From the NCBI GenBank assembly GCA_026413225.1, contig CM048552.1:23115001-23179000 (forward strand): a stretch of DNA of 64,000 nucleotides, written 5' to 3'. The notes beneath the pieces are model-generated. The model made no database searches. It was not told where the DNA came from and saw only the letters and a list, made by a program, of their open reading frames with translations. Below, piece after piece: positions 24,387 to 36,190 of the stretch (positions within the stretch are counted from its first letter, which is position 1; every line of letters begins with the position of its first letter). The position numbers were made by a program, and so were the translations under genes. Source of the DNA: Otis tarda. Lineage: Eukaryota > Chordata > Aves > Otidiformes > Otididae.

Positions 24387-27300
24387 AATTGCATCTAATA
24401 TCATTAAATCGGTAAGAGCTCAGATGAAAGCGATAGGCTCTATTTAAGAACTAGACTTAAAGACAGATACCACAGCCAATCCATTTAATTTATCCGAGAG
24501 AAGGTAAAGAGAGGATGATAAAGAGGTGACGACTGTTGTCTGTAACTGTCAGCTTAGAGGCGATACATCTTTTTCTTAGAGCTGATTTGATCAGAGAACG
24601 CCAATCCACCAGATCGAAGCTGTTCTCCGAGGCTTGGCAGATTTGATAAGACTCATAAGAAGTTTCTCGGGTCCCTGATACTTTGAACTATTCTGGCAGC
24701 CATCAGACCAGGGGACCTCTGTGTAAATCATCTCTGCTTTGCGTAAATTTGAACAGAATTTCCCATTCCAGTCTTTCATTTCCCAAACAAGAAACCAAAC
24801 CACCAGCTCCCCTGCTCTGTCCTACCCACCAGAGCTGTTTTCTTTTCACGTACAGAAATGATTTTACGGCCAGGGGAAGCAGGGTCAGACTGCTGGGGTG
24901 GGCTAGTGTCCCATGCAATCAGCTGCCCAGCTCAGGCTGAAGGTATTCCCCAAGTCCAGACACCCTCAAACCTCGTAGATGAAAGCCTTGAGGAAAGACC
25001 ACTGTCTACTTGAGAGTCAATTTTTTTTTTCACAGAAAAAAGAAGGCAAACCCATGTCTTGGGCTCGCCTGCATCTAAACTGTGGAAAGAATCCAAAGTG
25101 CTTCCTTCAACTCAACAACTATAGATCATGTGACTTATCCTGTTTTTTTTTCCAGTCAGCCTCTCACCTTTTGGTCAGGGATCAACTGCTTCCATAGGTC
25201 TCCTCTGACCTTCAAAGCAAGGAGTGCAGGAGCTCATTTCCACTGAGACCCGACCCCAGCCTCTTCCAGAGCCAACCCAAAAGGCCCCTTTTTGGATGGG
25301 CAGCCTTTGCTGCTCTGACCTTCCTTCCCTGGCAACGTTTACTCAATTCAAGACACACTAGGAAAAATGAAAATGTGACTTTAGCTCAAGAATAATTGAG
25401 GACTATTTAGGAAACCACTCAACGGATGCAGTAGAGACCAAGTAATATACTGCAACTAACTTCCCTAAAGTCGTGTCTTTTAGCTTTTGAGCTTGATCAT
25501 TACTGGAATATGGCACAGAATTTTTAATTATACTGCTACTACAAAGTGGTAATGAGCATTAGCTGATGACTCAGAATAATAATTACTAGGTGGTGCTATC
25601 ATGAAGGTACAATTTTAGAAGCCAAGCAGGTGTTACTTTCCTGAATGATTCAAAAATCACAAGCAGCCAATCCTCCAGCTAATTGCACATGGAAGCTATG
25701 CGCATCTGAAATGCCTCTTTCAAATGTCCAAAAGGGGCAGAGAAGGAAGCTTTGCCTTAGTGCTGCTAAGCTGATTGGTTGTCAGCATCCAGAAATAATT
25801 CCCCAAGTACAAGATTTGACTTTTTCATGATGTGTCACGCATCTGTCTATTAAAAAGGTTATGTTACCTATTATTGGAGAAAGAAATATTTCAGGCTAGC
25901 TTCCACCTCAGCCTCCCATGGCCACTGTTTCAGAGTGTCAGTCATTTTGTATCAGTGGCAGCAATAAATGCCTAGCTGCAATTACAGCATAAAGGTTTTT
26001 ACATTACAGGAGGGCCTGTAATAAGTAAAAATAAATATAAATAAAAATACATACAAATAGATTTTAACAGGGGCTCTTCTTTTAGTAGAGGAGTATGTAT
26101 TTGAAAACAGTAAGTAACCCCAGAAAACTCTGCAGAACATTCTTGTAGCACTGAGTTTTAGTAACTTGTTGGAAAATACCTGCCATAAAAGGCTTCTCTT
26201 TCCTCCTGGATTGTTCTCCAGGTCACCCCACTGCACCGCAAATTGAATCACAAGAAAGTTTCAAGGTCTCAATTTCTAATGAAAAGCCAGCTGACTGGGG
26301 ATATATCTATCACATTGGTACTACAGAGTATTTCAACACAAGATTGTTTGTGACAGCAATTCAAAAGTATTGAACCTCCCAACTCCCTTCTCCCCTGGGT
26401 GCTTCAGTTGTTCTTTTTCAATCACTCTTGAAGTAGCTGTACCATGGAGTTACATAGGCCTTGCTAAGGGAATGACAGATCGCAGATAAGTGTGGGTTTT
26501 TTAAAAAAAAGATCAACTTTTCCTTTTGCATATCGTATCTTAAATCCTCCCCCACATCACTGCTATTTAAACAACCCAATTAAAATTTTGGGTGATAGCA
26601 CGCTCTTAATTTCTTTCCTGATTAACTGGTGTACAAAACAAGGCTGAGTGAGAAATCCCTCCCCCACGATACAGCAAGTTCTTTTTTTTTTATGGGGTTT
26701 GCAAGGAGTTAGCGATAGAGACAAGAAACAACAAAACCCTGGGCGTGTTGGGCCACCAGTCGTGCCATGGGTCGGTGGAGGAATCCTGCCTTCCACCGCA
26801 GGCATGCCCACGGTGACTAATGCCTTCACACCCTGCAGCCTGGGATCGCGCTCACCCCACGGTTATGTCATTTCTAAAGCATCTGGTGGTAATTTAGAAA
26901 TCCAAACCGAAAAGCCATACAGGCATGTGCTTTGGAGGTCTACTATACAGAAAAGTGACAATATAGTCAAAGGTCTTAAAAAAAAAAAAAAATTGAAGCT
27001 TACCATTTTTAAATTTGAGCTAGGGAGTTTACCTGTTTACTACCTTGTCTAGAACACCAAAAAAGATGAATTATCCCACTGTTTCGTCTGGCAGTAGGGT
27101 AACACAGATGAGAGGTTTGTACCGGTAGACAGATGAGCTTCATTACTTTGGAAGCAGTCTCTTTTACAGAGATGCTGTACCAATGTAAGGTCCTTAATAA
27201 AGGAGATCACCTTATTTATTATCACTGCAAGCAACCTCCACCATCAGACATATGATTAAGCTATCACATGTCATGCGAGCTGCCTCCATGGATGATGTAC

Positions 27301-28849
27301 ATTCAACTAGCCTGCCCCAAGTGCAAGGCAAATGACTCTCAGACCTCCTCCAGCTCCCTCACGTGCACAGTGGCTTGGAGCTCCTTGGTGAGCTCCTCAC
27401 AGTTGACTCATGCCACTGTCTCAGTGCTCAGCTCGGGAACCCCCAGCACAGACCTGCGGAGCTATTTATTATTGCATCTAGTCTAAAGATAGCAATGCTT
27501 TATTAAATGAATCACATTTTATTCTCTTGGGCACCAGTGGAACGTACTGAAGTGCACTCAATGTAGGGTATAATTCAGGAAACGTAATTACATTAACTAA
27601 AGATATTTAAGTGTTAATCTGTAACAATGTTTGTCCCTTATTCCAGCAGGATTTGTTTCCATTCCTTCAAGCCCCTTATCAGATAATGCCACCTCCATTA
27701 GGAGGCTGGAAGCAAAAGAAGAAGGTGACACAGCTAAACTGGGCACTTAGCCTGGAGCCCCTCTTCACACCTGTGATCATCCGCAGTCACCCCTCGCCAC
27801 CCATTGCTGAACGAGCTCAAGACTCATCTGAAAGCCAGCCCAATGTACCCACTGTCGTTGTGCTAAACTATTCTGAATTAAGGTCTGTGATACCCACCTA
27901 CTTCAATATACAGCTTTTTTTGTTGTTCAGAAACCCGAGTGCAATCATAATAAGACAGAAAAAACACCCTCTAGCCCAGCACCCTGCCCCAAGAACAGAC
28001 TTGATCTCACTTTCTGCTGAGCAGCCCAAACCAGTCATGAGGTTATTTCTGTTTTCAAGCAGACTGAATCCTCCCGGGGGCAATTCAGCTCCCCTACTTT
28101 AGGTGCTTATCTCAGGCTCCCATGAATCACCTCAGCCTCCCCTTCCCGCTCTCCCCTAATGATAGAGGTTGCCTTAAATAACTGTACAGAGTTAGAAGTT
28201 AGGTGTCTTGCTGAAGACAGCCAGGGAAGATGAACTACATTTTAACAGCGGCCCGCAGCACCCAGTGAAGATCATTCATTTTGCATCCCAAACACCCTCC
28301 TGGACTCCTAAGGAAAATGAGTTCCAGGACTTTCTAATCTGCAAGCTGCATCAAGGCTTAAAAGTTACCAAAGGCCTTATTTTCCATGTGTGTGCCTAAT
28401 CTCTTCTTTCTGTCACTGGCATCCAAAAACTTCCTGCAGCATTTTCATGATTTTTCTCTGCCTTGAACAGAAGCAGGAGCAGAAGAGGGAGTTGGACAGT
28501 CCAATAATTGTATTGTTCCTAGTCTGTACTTTTAAATTACATCCTATTTTCTCTTGCCTTTTTTTTTTTCCCAACTGAGGAGTCATTCTTCAAGGGAAAG
28601 TTGCCCAATCTTTTTCACCCTGAAGTCTCCTACCCTTCCCCATTTCCTTTTTCGGAGAATTCTGGTCATCCCACCTCAAAACACACTATCTAAGGTGCAA
28701 ATATTTATGGGGATCTGTAGCATCAGAGGCATAATTCTGATTTTGTTCTCTACCCCTCTCTCAGTATTTCTTGTTCTATTTACTTTACTGAGCATCACTG
28801 CACACTGAACTAACATTTACAAAAAATTATCCATTGTACCTCCAACAAG
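24387..28849. other. No gene recognised; possible regulatory patch near 25.5 kb
   Basis: Mixed sequence with poly-A/T tracts (25021, 26688, 26978) and an AAAT-rich patch near 26025. Around 25490-25610 there is an unusual clustering of TAAT cores plus a TGACTCA (AP-1-type) site at 25567-25573, which could be an enhancer. I see no exon. Confidence 0.45.
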
Positions 28850-29430
28850 GTGTTGGGTTTTTTACCCTCTCAGCAAGAGGACTGTTTCCTTTCCCCCTCC
28901 ATGCATTATTTTGCATTTGTTGACACTGAATTTCATTTGCCCATATTTCCAGCTCTATGTCAAAAGAGTCTCTGCAAGCCGTTTCAGGGAGCTTCGTGTT
29001 AGGTTATTGTAAATAATTTTGGTATCCTCTACAAGTTCTGTCATCTACTTAAAATCAAATCTTTGATGAATATGTTGAACAGCTCTGACAACAGCACAGA
29101 TCTTTGAAGGACTTCATCCCAGCAACAGCTGCTATAGAACAGGGAAGCTAATCAGGTATTCCGGTTCTTTGATTCCTATTTTAATCACTTAGCAATTTGC
29201 GAGAATACTTTTTCTTTATTTCTCTGGTAACTCTACTTCTAACATATTTATGTGAAATATAGCTTGCACTTTTATTTTCAAAGAGTTTTTGACAAGGTAT
29301 CAGCTAGATCTGCTGTACCCATATAGTAGCTTCCTTCAAAAACTTCCAGAGATTCCTGAGAAACAAATACCCTTTACAGAAGACATGCTGTCTGCTCACT
29401 GGTGCATTATATTTCTGTTACCTACTACTT
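28850..29430 (-). mobile_element. Ancient LINE relic (CR1/L3-type reverse transcriptase), antisense
   Basis: Read on the plus strand, this is a strongly decayed antisense copy of a CR1-clade RT. Successive blocks are TGCATTTGTTGACACTGAATTTCAT near 28912 (usual CACTTGTTGAACTTCAT), GTATCCTCTACAAGTTCTGTCA near 29019 (usual GTGTCATCTGCAAACTTG), TTGATGAATATGTTGAACAG near 29062 (the coding strand normally encodes LFNIFI), and CCTTTACAGAAGACATGCTGTCT near 29370 (the HGFTKG block). Their order is collinear with the intact copy at 23-24.4 kb. The frame is destroyed. Confidence 0.65.
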
Positions 29431-32400
29431 CTATTTCTATTCCGATTTCTACCAAACTACCTAATACAGGAGCCAGATTTACTTATAATCTCCCTGCATG
29501 ACCCCTAAAAGCCCTCGCAAGATTGGCATATTATTGGTTTATTTAAGCAGACAGCAAACCAGGAGCAATTTCTTATTTTCATTTCTTTAGAGCTCTTGCA
29601 GGAGCAGCATCCAGCTCCAGTGCCTCGTTACCAGAATACTTTATCCTTTTTTTCTTTGTGAAAAGCCTTTTAGAACTGACATTTCAAACAGAGCCAGGCG
29701 ACTATCAAAGAGGCATGTCCGGTCCAGCGAAGGCAAGTCCCTGCAACCCAGCTGCCTTGAAGATACCAACAGCGGTTTTAGCAAAGCTAATGATCTGTAG
29801 CCTAAGAGAAGCAAAAGCATGAGAAAGGAGGGAGTACAAGGTAAAAGGATAAGGGATGAGTCATACTATTTAAAATAACTGACATCTAAGCTTCTCTTCA
29901 TTGTAGCACCTAATAACATGCGTGTCCTCAGCCCACTCAAATTGGAGGATACGGGCGCAGGCAGGAGCTCTGTTATGAACCTATTGCATAACGTCGCCAC
30001 CCTTAGTCCCCAAGGATGGAAGGCCCTTGTGCACAGCAAGTCGGTCTGCAGTAACACCTCAGTCAACCTGGATGATGCGCCATTTTCCAGATACAGCAGG
30101 GACTTCCAGTACTGGGGATCCTGCACCATTTAAAAGGGGGGTTGGGGGGGTGGGAACAAGCACTCCTGTTAACTCCAGTAAACTTGGATCTCTCCTGCAT
30201 TTACAGCGGTGACAGCTGAAAATGATGAAGTGATCAGAGTGGGTTTTGAGCACGCTACCACTATTTGCTTTGGTGAAGGGTACCATGGTTTGCAGTAGCT
30301 GTGTAAACCCAAATACTTCAAGAGCAATAATTCAAGCGACTGTCTTCTCATGAAAAAAAAGGAAACACAAAGCCAAATATACATGCCTTTCCCCTTCCAA
30401 ATGGCTTGATTATCATCTCATGATTTTTTAAGCAGCTTTGCACTTTTATTGTTATTATTTGTCTTTCACTACAGCTTTTGCAATGTAGGAATTTAACCAA
30501 AAGCTGGAATTACTTCTAATGTGACTCTGAGGAACTGTGCTTAAACAAAAAATACCCCACAAAATACTGCAAGATTAATGGAAGAAGTTGGACTTTAGAC
30601 CATGCTTAAGTGATGCGGCAACATTGAAAGTTCAGCATGTGCATATAGAGGGATATAATTACATAGGATTGCAGCTTTCAACCACGTCACTTCATAAATG
30701 CAGTTGCCCAAGCATTGCTCAACATTATGTCGGTGCAAAGAGGCCAGGATTTCCAAGGTTGGACTGGTTTTACACTCTCTCTCTCAGAAAACATATAATT
30801 CAGCAAAGCCTAAGTACTTAGAAATTACTTGTTTTTTTTAAACAAGAGGTCCAACCAGAATATAGCTTTGCAATTCCTTGCAATAATTTAAACACTATTA
30901 ACATAAAACTTTAGTGCTGCAGTTATAACCTTGTATTTAGAATAACACCCAAAAAGCTAGGAAAATTGTTATTACACTCAGAGGATTGTTAATTCTTCCA
31001 TCTTGAAGGAAAAACACAGGTTTAAGAAGCTAAATTGGTAGCACATAACACAAGTAAACAGGTTTTTAAAGAAGCTGTGGGAATTCTCCAAATTCGTTCT
31101 TGCCAAGGACCCATCTAGGACCGACTTTCACTGCCGCACTACGAGAGCTTCATTAGAAAGGTGTTACAACAATATCCCAGAAACAGCAGCAGAACTGAGG
31201 CTTTGTTTTCTTCCTTCAACACAGTTTGCAACTTTTCACACACAGAGATGAGCAGGACAGACTCCCTCTTCCTACAAAGAGCCGACCTGCAATTTTCTTC
31301 TTCAGCTTCATACAGACATAGGATACAAAACAGATTATCTCATGAATGACCAAGCAAACTAGCTGTCAGTCAGGCCAGGCAATCTTAGTATAAATAGAGC
31401 AGGATTACTGCAAAATACATAGTTTGACATGCTGACAGAAATCACTCTTGTCAAGTTGTATCGATATGCAGTGACTTGCAGGCTACTTTCGGTTCTTTAC
31501 TTCCCTAAACTTCTTTTTTTCTCATGAGTGTATATGCTGAACTACATTTTTCTTATGTCCTCAGTACAGGGTGGTTGGGTTTTTTGGTATGATTCATAAT
31601 CAGCTGCTTTGAAATCTAATTTTTTTCCCCATGACTTAAGTGAATGTGTCATTGTCACTTGGGAACAAGCAACAAAAACCACAAACAGGAGCATGTTCAG
31701 CGCAGCAAGCAAGGCCAAATATTTTTGGATCTCTGTCTTCCAGCACTACTAGAATTATTTCAAAGTTCCTCCCCTAGATTTCGGTTTCTGCTGCAAACTC
31801 CTACCCCTTGCTGAGAATCCAGAAGCGGCTGTGCCAGTTCAGCCTTTCATTTTAATTAAATCTAAAAATTGGGAGTTATTTAACATTATTTTATACTGCT
31901 TAGACCCAGTAATTGGACTCCATGTGCCTCTCCTCTTTGCAGCCAAGGGCATAATTTTGGCAGGTTCACACAGTTTTTTCTCACAAGCACCAAGCACACA
32001 GATCCTTCGAGCCAATTGGGACATAGCGAACAGATGCTCGGAGAGGATGTTAGGTTTTTGTAAGGGCTAGGCTCCCTGGCTGTTAGACAGGATTCCTCAC
32101 CGAGGTGAGCCAGGAAGAACTAATACCTAAGTAGAAGCTCCTTAGCAAGGCAATAACAAGGCAGCTAATGCCCACGTCCTTTCCAGGGCTGTGATAAACC
32201 CAGCTCCAATGCAGGCAAAAATGAGGTTACTGGAGAGGAGCCTGGGCCCCGGTGCTACAGGCCTCCTTCGGAATACAAACACTTCGGCTCGAACCCCTCT
32301 CCAGCTCTGCCACAGCACAGCTATTTTCGCTGCTCCTGCGACTCACACCGCATGAGAAGACTCGCTGTATTTGCAGCTATGGCCCAGTCTTGACCACTTT

Positions 32401-33759
32401 GTTTTGGGCCAGGAACAAGATGAGAGCAATTTAGCTACAGTAGTGTAGAAGGGACATTGTGCTCAGCACCGCTGTCACTGTGCACTCTCCCTCCACGGAC
32501 AAATGCCCCTGGCTCACCGCCAGCCTGGTCGGGGTCTGTGGGTATGGCAGATGGGGCTGTACCTGCTGCCCTGCCACCAAGGAATTGGAGTACAAGTACC
32601 CCCTGCTCCTGGGGAGGTCCCTCAGACTATTTTACCAGCTTTTAGCAAGCAGGCAGCAACCTCGGGGAGGGGTTGGAGACGAAGCAAGCACCTGGGGAAG
32701 GATGCCGCTGCACGTTGCCAATCTTCCGTCAGCAAAGCTGGTTTGGGAGCTGCCTCCTTCCCCGTGCCTCCCTGCCCACGCAGGAGGGCTACTGCACCTT
32801 CCCCCTGCGCCAGTTCAGCTGACTGCCTAACCACAGGCAAGCTGGGTGCATGTTCACACGTGGAGTTTAAAAATAAAACCTCCAAAAGAGCACCGTGTTC
32901 TTAAAAAAAAACCCAAACAAATCGCCCCCAGATCAAAACATCTCACAGGTCTGGCACAAAGTGCAGCCACGCCAGGAGCTGAATCAGCTCGGGGAGAAAG
33001 CAGCACCCGCCAGCTGCACGAAGGAGGGAGAGGCATAAAGAACTGGGGGCAGGATGGAAACCACTGAACTTCACCCCACCCAAAAAAGAAAGGGGAACAG
33101 CACTCAGCCTGACAGCGACTTCTGCAGACAAAGGACAATTACAAGCACGTTAAAGTCTCTGGGACATAACCCCACCGGCCTGATGCATGCTTCAACGCAG
33201 GGCACGTGCCCTGCCAGCAGCGAGCCTTCATCTCGGCCAGCGTGCAGTCTCACGGCAGCGCAGACACCGAGACCGTAGGCTGTGCAGGCCGCAGAGCGGT
33301 CCAGGCCCCACCCATACTCACAGTCTCAGGTCCACAAGCAGCAAATGACACCTGTTTTTATTTGCCTCTCATTTTTAAGCACTTAGATTCAACTTGCTGT
33401 ACCTTGTCAAGTTAATCCCAAGAACAAGGAGATTATTATTCTTTTAAGAAAATGCTGACATTCCCTCAACCATTTGACTCCAGAAGCTGGGGATTTAAGA
33501 CAGGGGAGAAACCATTTTCAAGACTAGTGATAAAAATGTGCAAATTGGCAATAACCTACAAGACAAATACACATATCTCCCTCTGAAAGCTCCGCCTCAC
33601 AACTGTCAACCAAGACTTCTTGCAAACAGTGCCACACGTCTCCCGGCACCTCCGCACCTCGCTCAGACCAGCTTCTCTCAGCTCCCCAGCGGAAGCCAGT
33701 CAAGGTGCTTTGTAATCCCATCTCTCTGCCCCTCGCACCCTACCACTAGAAAATTCATA
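29431..33759. other. No gene recognised; G-rich tract at 30.14 kb
   Basis: Contains a G-quadruplex-capable tract at 30136-30154 and scattered homopolymers. The 32.4-33.3 kb part is more GC-rich with longer chance frames, but no coding resemblance was found. Confidence 0.45.
30136..30154 (+). repeat. G-quadruplex-capable G-rich tract
   Basis: G6-TT-G7-T-G3 can supply four runs of three guanines with short loops. No promoter context is evident nearby. Confidence 0.7.
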
Positions 33760-34620
33760 CCCGTTAGTGGTACAAAGTCGAGTGGGAGGCCAGTGACTAG
33801 TGGTGTACCTCAGGTGTCAATGCAGGGTCCAGTCCTGTTTAATATCTTCATCAGTGCTCAGAATGATAGGGCAGAGTGTACCCTCAGCAAGTTTGCTGAT
33901 GACACAAAACTGAGAGAAGTGACTGATACACCAATGAGTTGTGCCATCATCCAGAGGGACCTTGGCTGACTGGAGGAAGGGGTCAACAGGAACCTCATGA
34001 AGTTCAGCAAGAAGAAGTGCAAAGTCCTGCACCTGGGGAGGAACAACCCCAAGCATCAATACCTGCTGAGGGCCACTCAGCTGGGAAGCAACTTGGCAGA
34101 AAAGGAGCTGGGGGTCTTGGTGGCCACCAGGTTCAACATGAGCCAGCAAGGTGCCCTTGCTGCAAAGAAAGCTAATGGTGTCCTGGGGTGCATGAGACAA
34201 AGCGTTGTCTCAGTAAGCTGAGAGAGGTGAGACCACACCTGGAGTATTGTGTTCAGTTCTGCGCTCCCCAGTAGAAGAGAGACATGGACATACTGGAGAA
34301 AGTTCAACAAAGAATCACGAGTATAAATAAAGGACTGGTGCGTCTCTCCAATGAGGACAGGCTGAGCGAGCTGGGACTGTTCAGCCTGGAGAAGAGAAGG
34401 CTCCAGGGAAATCTTGTCAATACATATAAATACCTGAAGGGAGGATGTAAAGAGGACAGAGTCAGGCTCTTTGTAGTGGTGCCTAGTACAGGAGCAGAGA
34501 CAATGGGCACAAACTAAAACACAGGAGGGTCCCTCTGAACACCAGGAGACACTCTTTCACTGTGATGATGACCCAACACCAGCACAGGTTGCCCAGAGAG
34601 GTTACAGAGTCTCCATTCTT
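33760..34620 (+). pseudogene. CR1 ORF2 remnant (reverse transcriptase and C-terminal region)
   Basis: The coding part of the element above, broken into at least three frames. The FADD catalytic motif survives, but motif B reads [11 protein letters not shown] instead of [11 protein letters not shown]. The protein is disrupted by an early stop, by the loss of about 20 codons after CMRQSV, and by frameshifts beyond 34500. Confidence 0.8.
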
Positions 34621-34772
34621 GGAGATATTCACAACCCCTCTAGACATGGTCCTGGACATGGTCCTGGACAACTGGCCTTAGAAGGCCCTACTTGAGCAGG
34701 AGGGTTTGACCAGATGACCTCCAGAGATCCCTTCAAACATCAATCACCCTGTGATTCTGTGTGATTCTGTGA
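33760..34772 (+). mobile_element. CR1 LINE, 5'-truncated, decayed copy
   Basis: A plus-strand CR1 3' portion. It starts within the RT ([15 protein letters not shown]; the catalytic block KFADDTKL is encoded near 33888-33911) and runs through the LHLGRNNP, FNMSQQGALAAKKANG and [18 protein letters not shown] blocks. It ends with a double TGTGATTCTG tail at 34750-34772. The tail unit and the KGGCKEDR wording differ from the copies at 23 kb and 53 kb, so this belongs to another, older CR1 subfamily. Damage includes a stop after QRDLG (about 33969), a deletion near 34207-34225 removing the [10 protein letters not shown] block, further frameshifts, and a 12-bp tandem duplication (GACATGGTCCTG twice, from about 34643). 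There is no functional product. Confidence 0.9.
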
Positions 34773-36170
34773 TCTCAGAAAATAAAAACCACATCAATCT
34801 GTCCCCTAACACTATTATCAATGGTGGTTAGTATGAGCCAATATGAGCCAATAGCTAGAGTGGGTTTCCCATGCACAATAAGACCTCATCTTGAAGGTGG
34901 AAAACAAACGGTGCACTTCACTAGCTGTGTAAGTGTGCAAGTCCAGTGGGACTAGGCCAGTGGCTAGTGACACTGTGGTCAGATACCAAGTGTCATGGGA
35001 AGTGACACACAGTTGATGGCAAAACAATATGCCATTTGCCACGGCCATGCCTGGATAGTATTGCCAGTCACCTGTTTAACCATGCAGTAGAATGGCAGAG
35101 AAGTGAGAGATGTTAAAAGTGTGCTACATGTGCTTGTTCAAAAAGCTTGAAGGCTGATGGGATAGGAAAGTAAGCAGGGAAAGAAGAGCCCGCATCTTCT
35201 GCGGCACAGCAGCATATGCCCAGGGTTACAAAAACAAACTAGACAGCACAAAACACATTGTCCTTCTACATATTTTTTTTTCCTGAAACTTAATCTTTTT
35301 GAACCTCAGATGAGCTATTTTGCCAAGAAGAGTTTTAGACGACATAAATGTACTGCCTTTAAGTTCCATATTATCAGAAAAGTGAATAGTAAGTATGTCC
35401 TCACTCAGCATTCACCTGCTATTCCTGTAACACCTAAAGATCTCCTTTTACCACCTCTGCAGAAAAACACCATTGCTTTGCTTGCTTGACAGAAGCCTGT
35501 GTACAGCTGGAACTGGCCAAAGAGTCAAATTGTCGTATGGACACTCACGGGAGGTTGGGGGAGATCTAAACATACCAGAATATGTATTACAAACTACAGA
35601 ATCAGCTTCCAAACACATCCCAAAACCACTCAATGCCTGCCAGAGCATCTTGGAGCTAATCATTACTGGAGGTCCTAGGAGACCCTTCCTTGTGGGAAGC
35701 CGAGCTGCTGAGCCCTGGCCTCTAGCCAGCCCCGTCCTGAGACCACCCTCCTGGGGCCAAAGGCGCCAGCACCAAACACTGAACTTGGTGCACCATAATA
35801 AGGAGCTTTGCCTGTGCTGAAAGAGAAAGACACGTTAGGTCAGACCCATCACCACCTCCCTGCCACTGCTAGCCATTTTTCTACGCCATCTTCTCATTTG
35901 CAGCTCGCCTGTGCCTAAAGGCAGAGCAATCATCTGCCCTGAGCAGAGAAGAAAGCTGTGAAAGCTATAAACTTCCTAAACATCCCTCCTGCCAACACCT
36001 GTCATTCGCTTCCACATTTCCTACTTGCTCTGTTTTCATTTAAGGTATTATATGACTCAGACAAGGCCTCAACAGCTTCAAAATAATTCCTGTGTCTGAC
36101 TGCCTCAGCTTTATTAAAAGTAACTGAGCCATTGATCATCATCAGAAGATGCAGTCTCAAGAGAAACGAT

Positions 36171-36190
36171 ATCATTTGTAAACAAATGAT
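36171..36190. repeat. Palindrome with forkhead-like centre
   Basis: Perfect 9-bp arms ATCATTTGT and ACAAATGAT surround AA. The centre reads TGTAAACA, close to the FOX core on either strand. Confidence 0.85.

Noticed and set aside
27611..28102. 163-codon plus-strand frame
   Set aside because: Begins at GTG, has no domain resemblance and no splice or promoter support.
32285..32297. Second B-box-like motif (GGCTCGAACCCC)
   Set aside because: The T-loop consensus is wrong and there is no cloverleaf.
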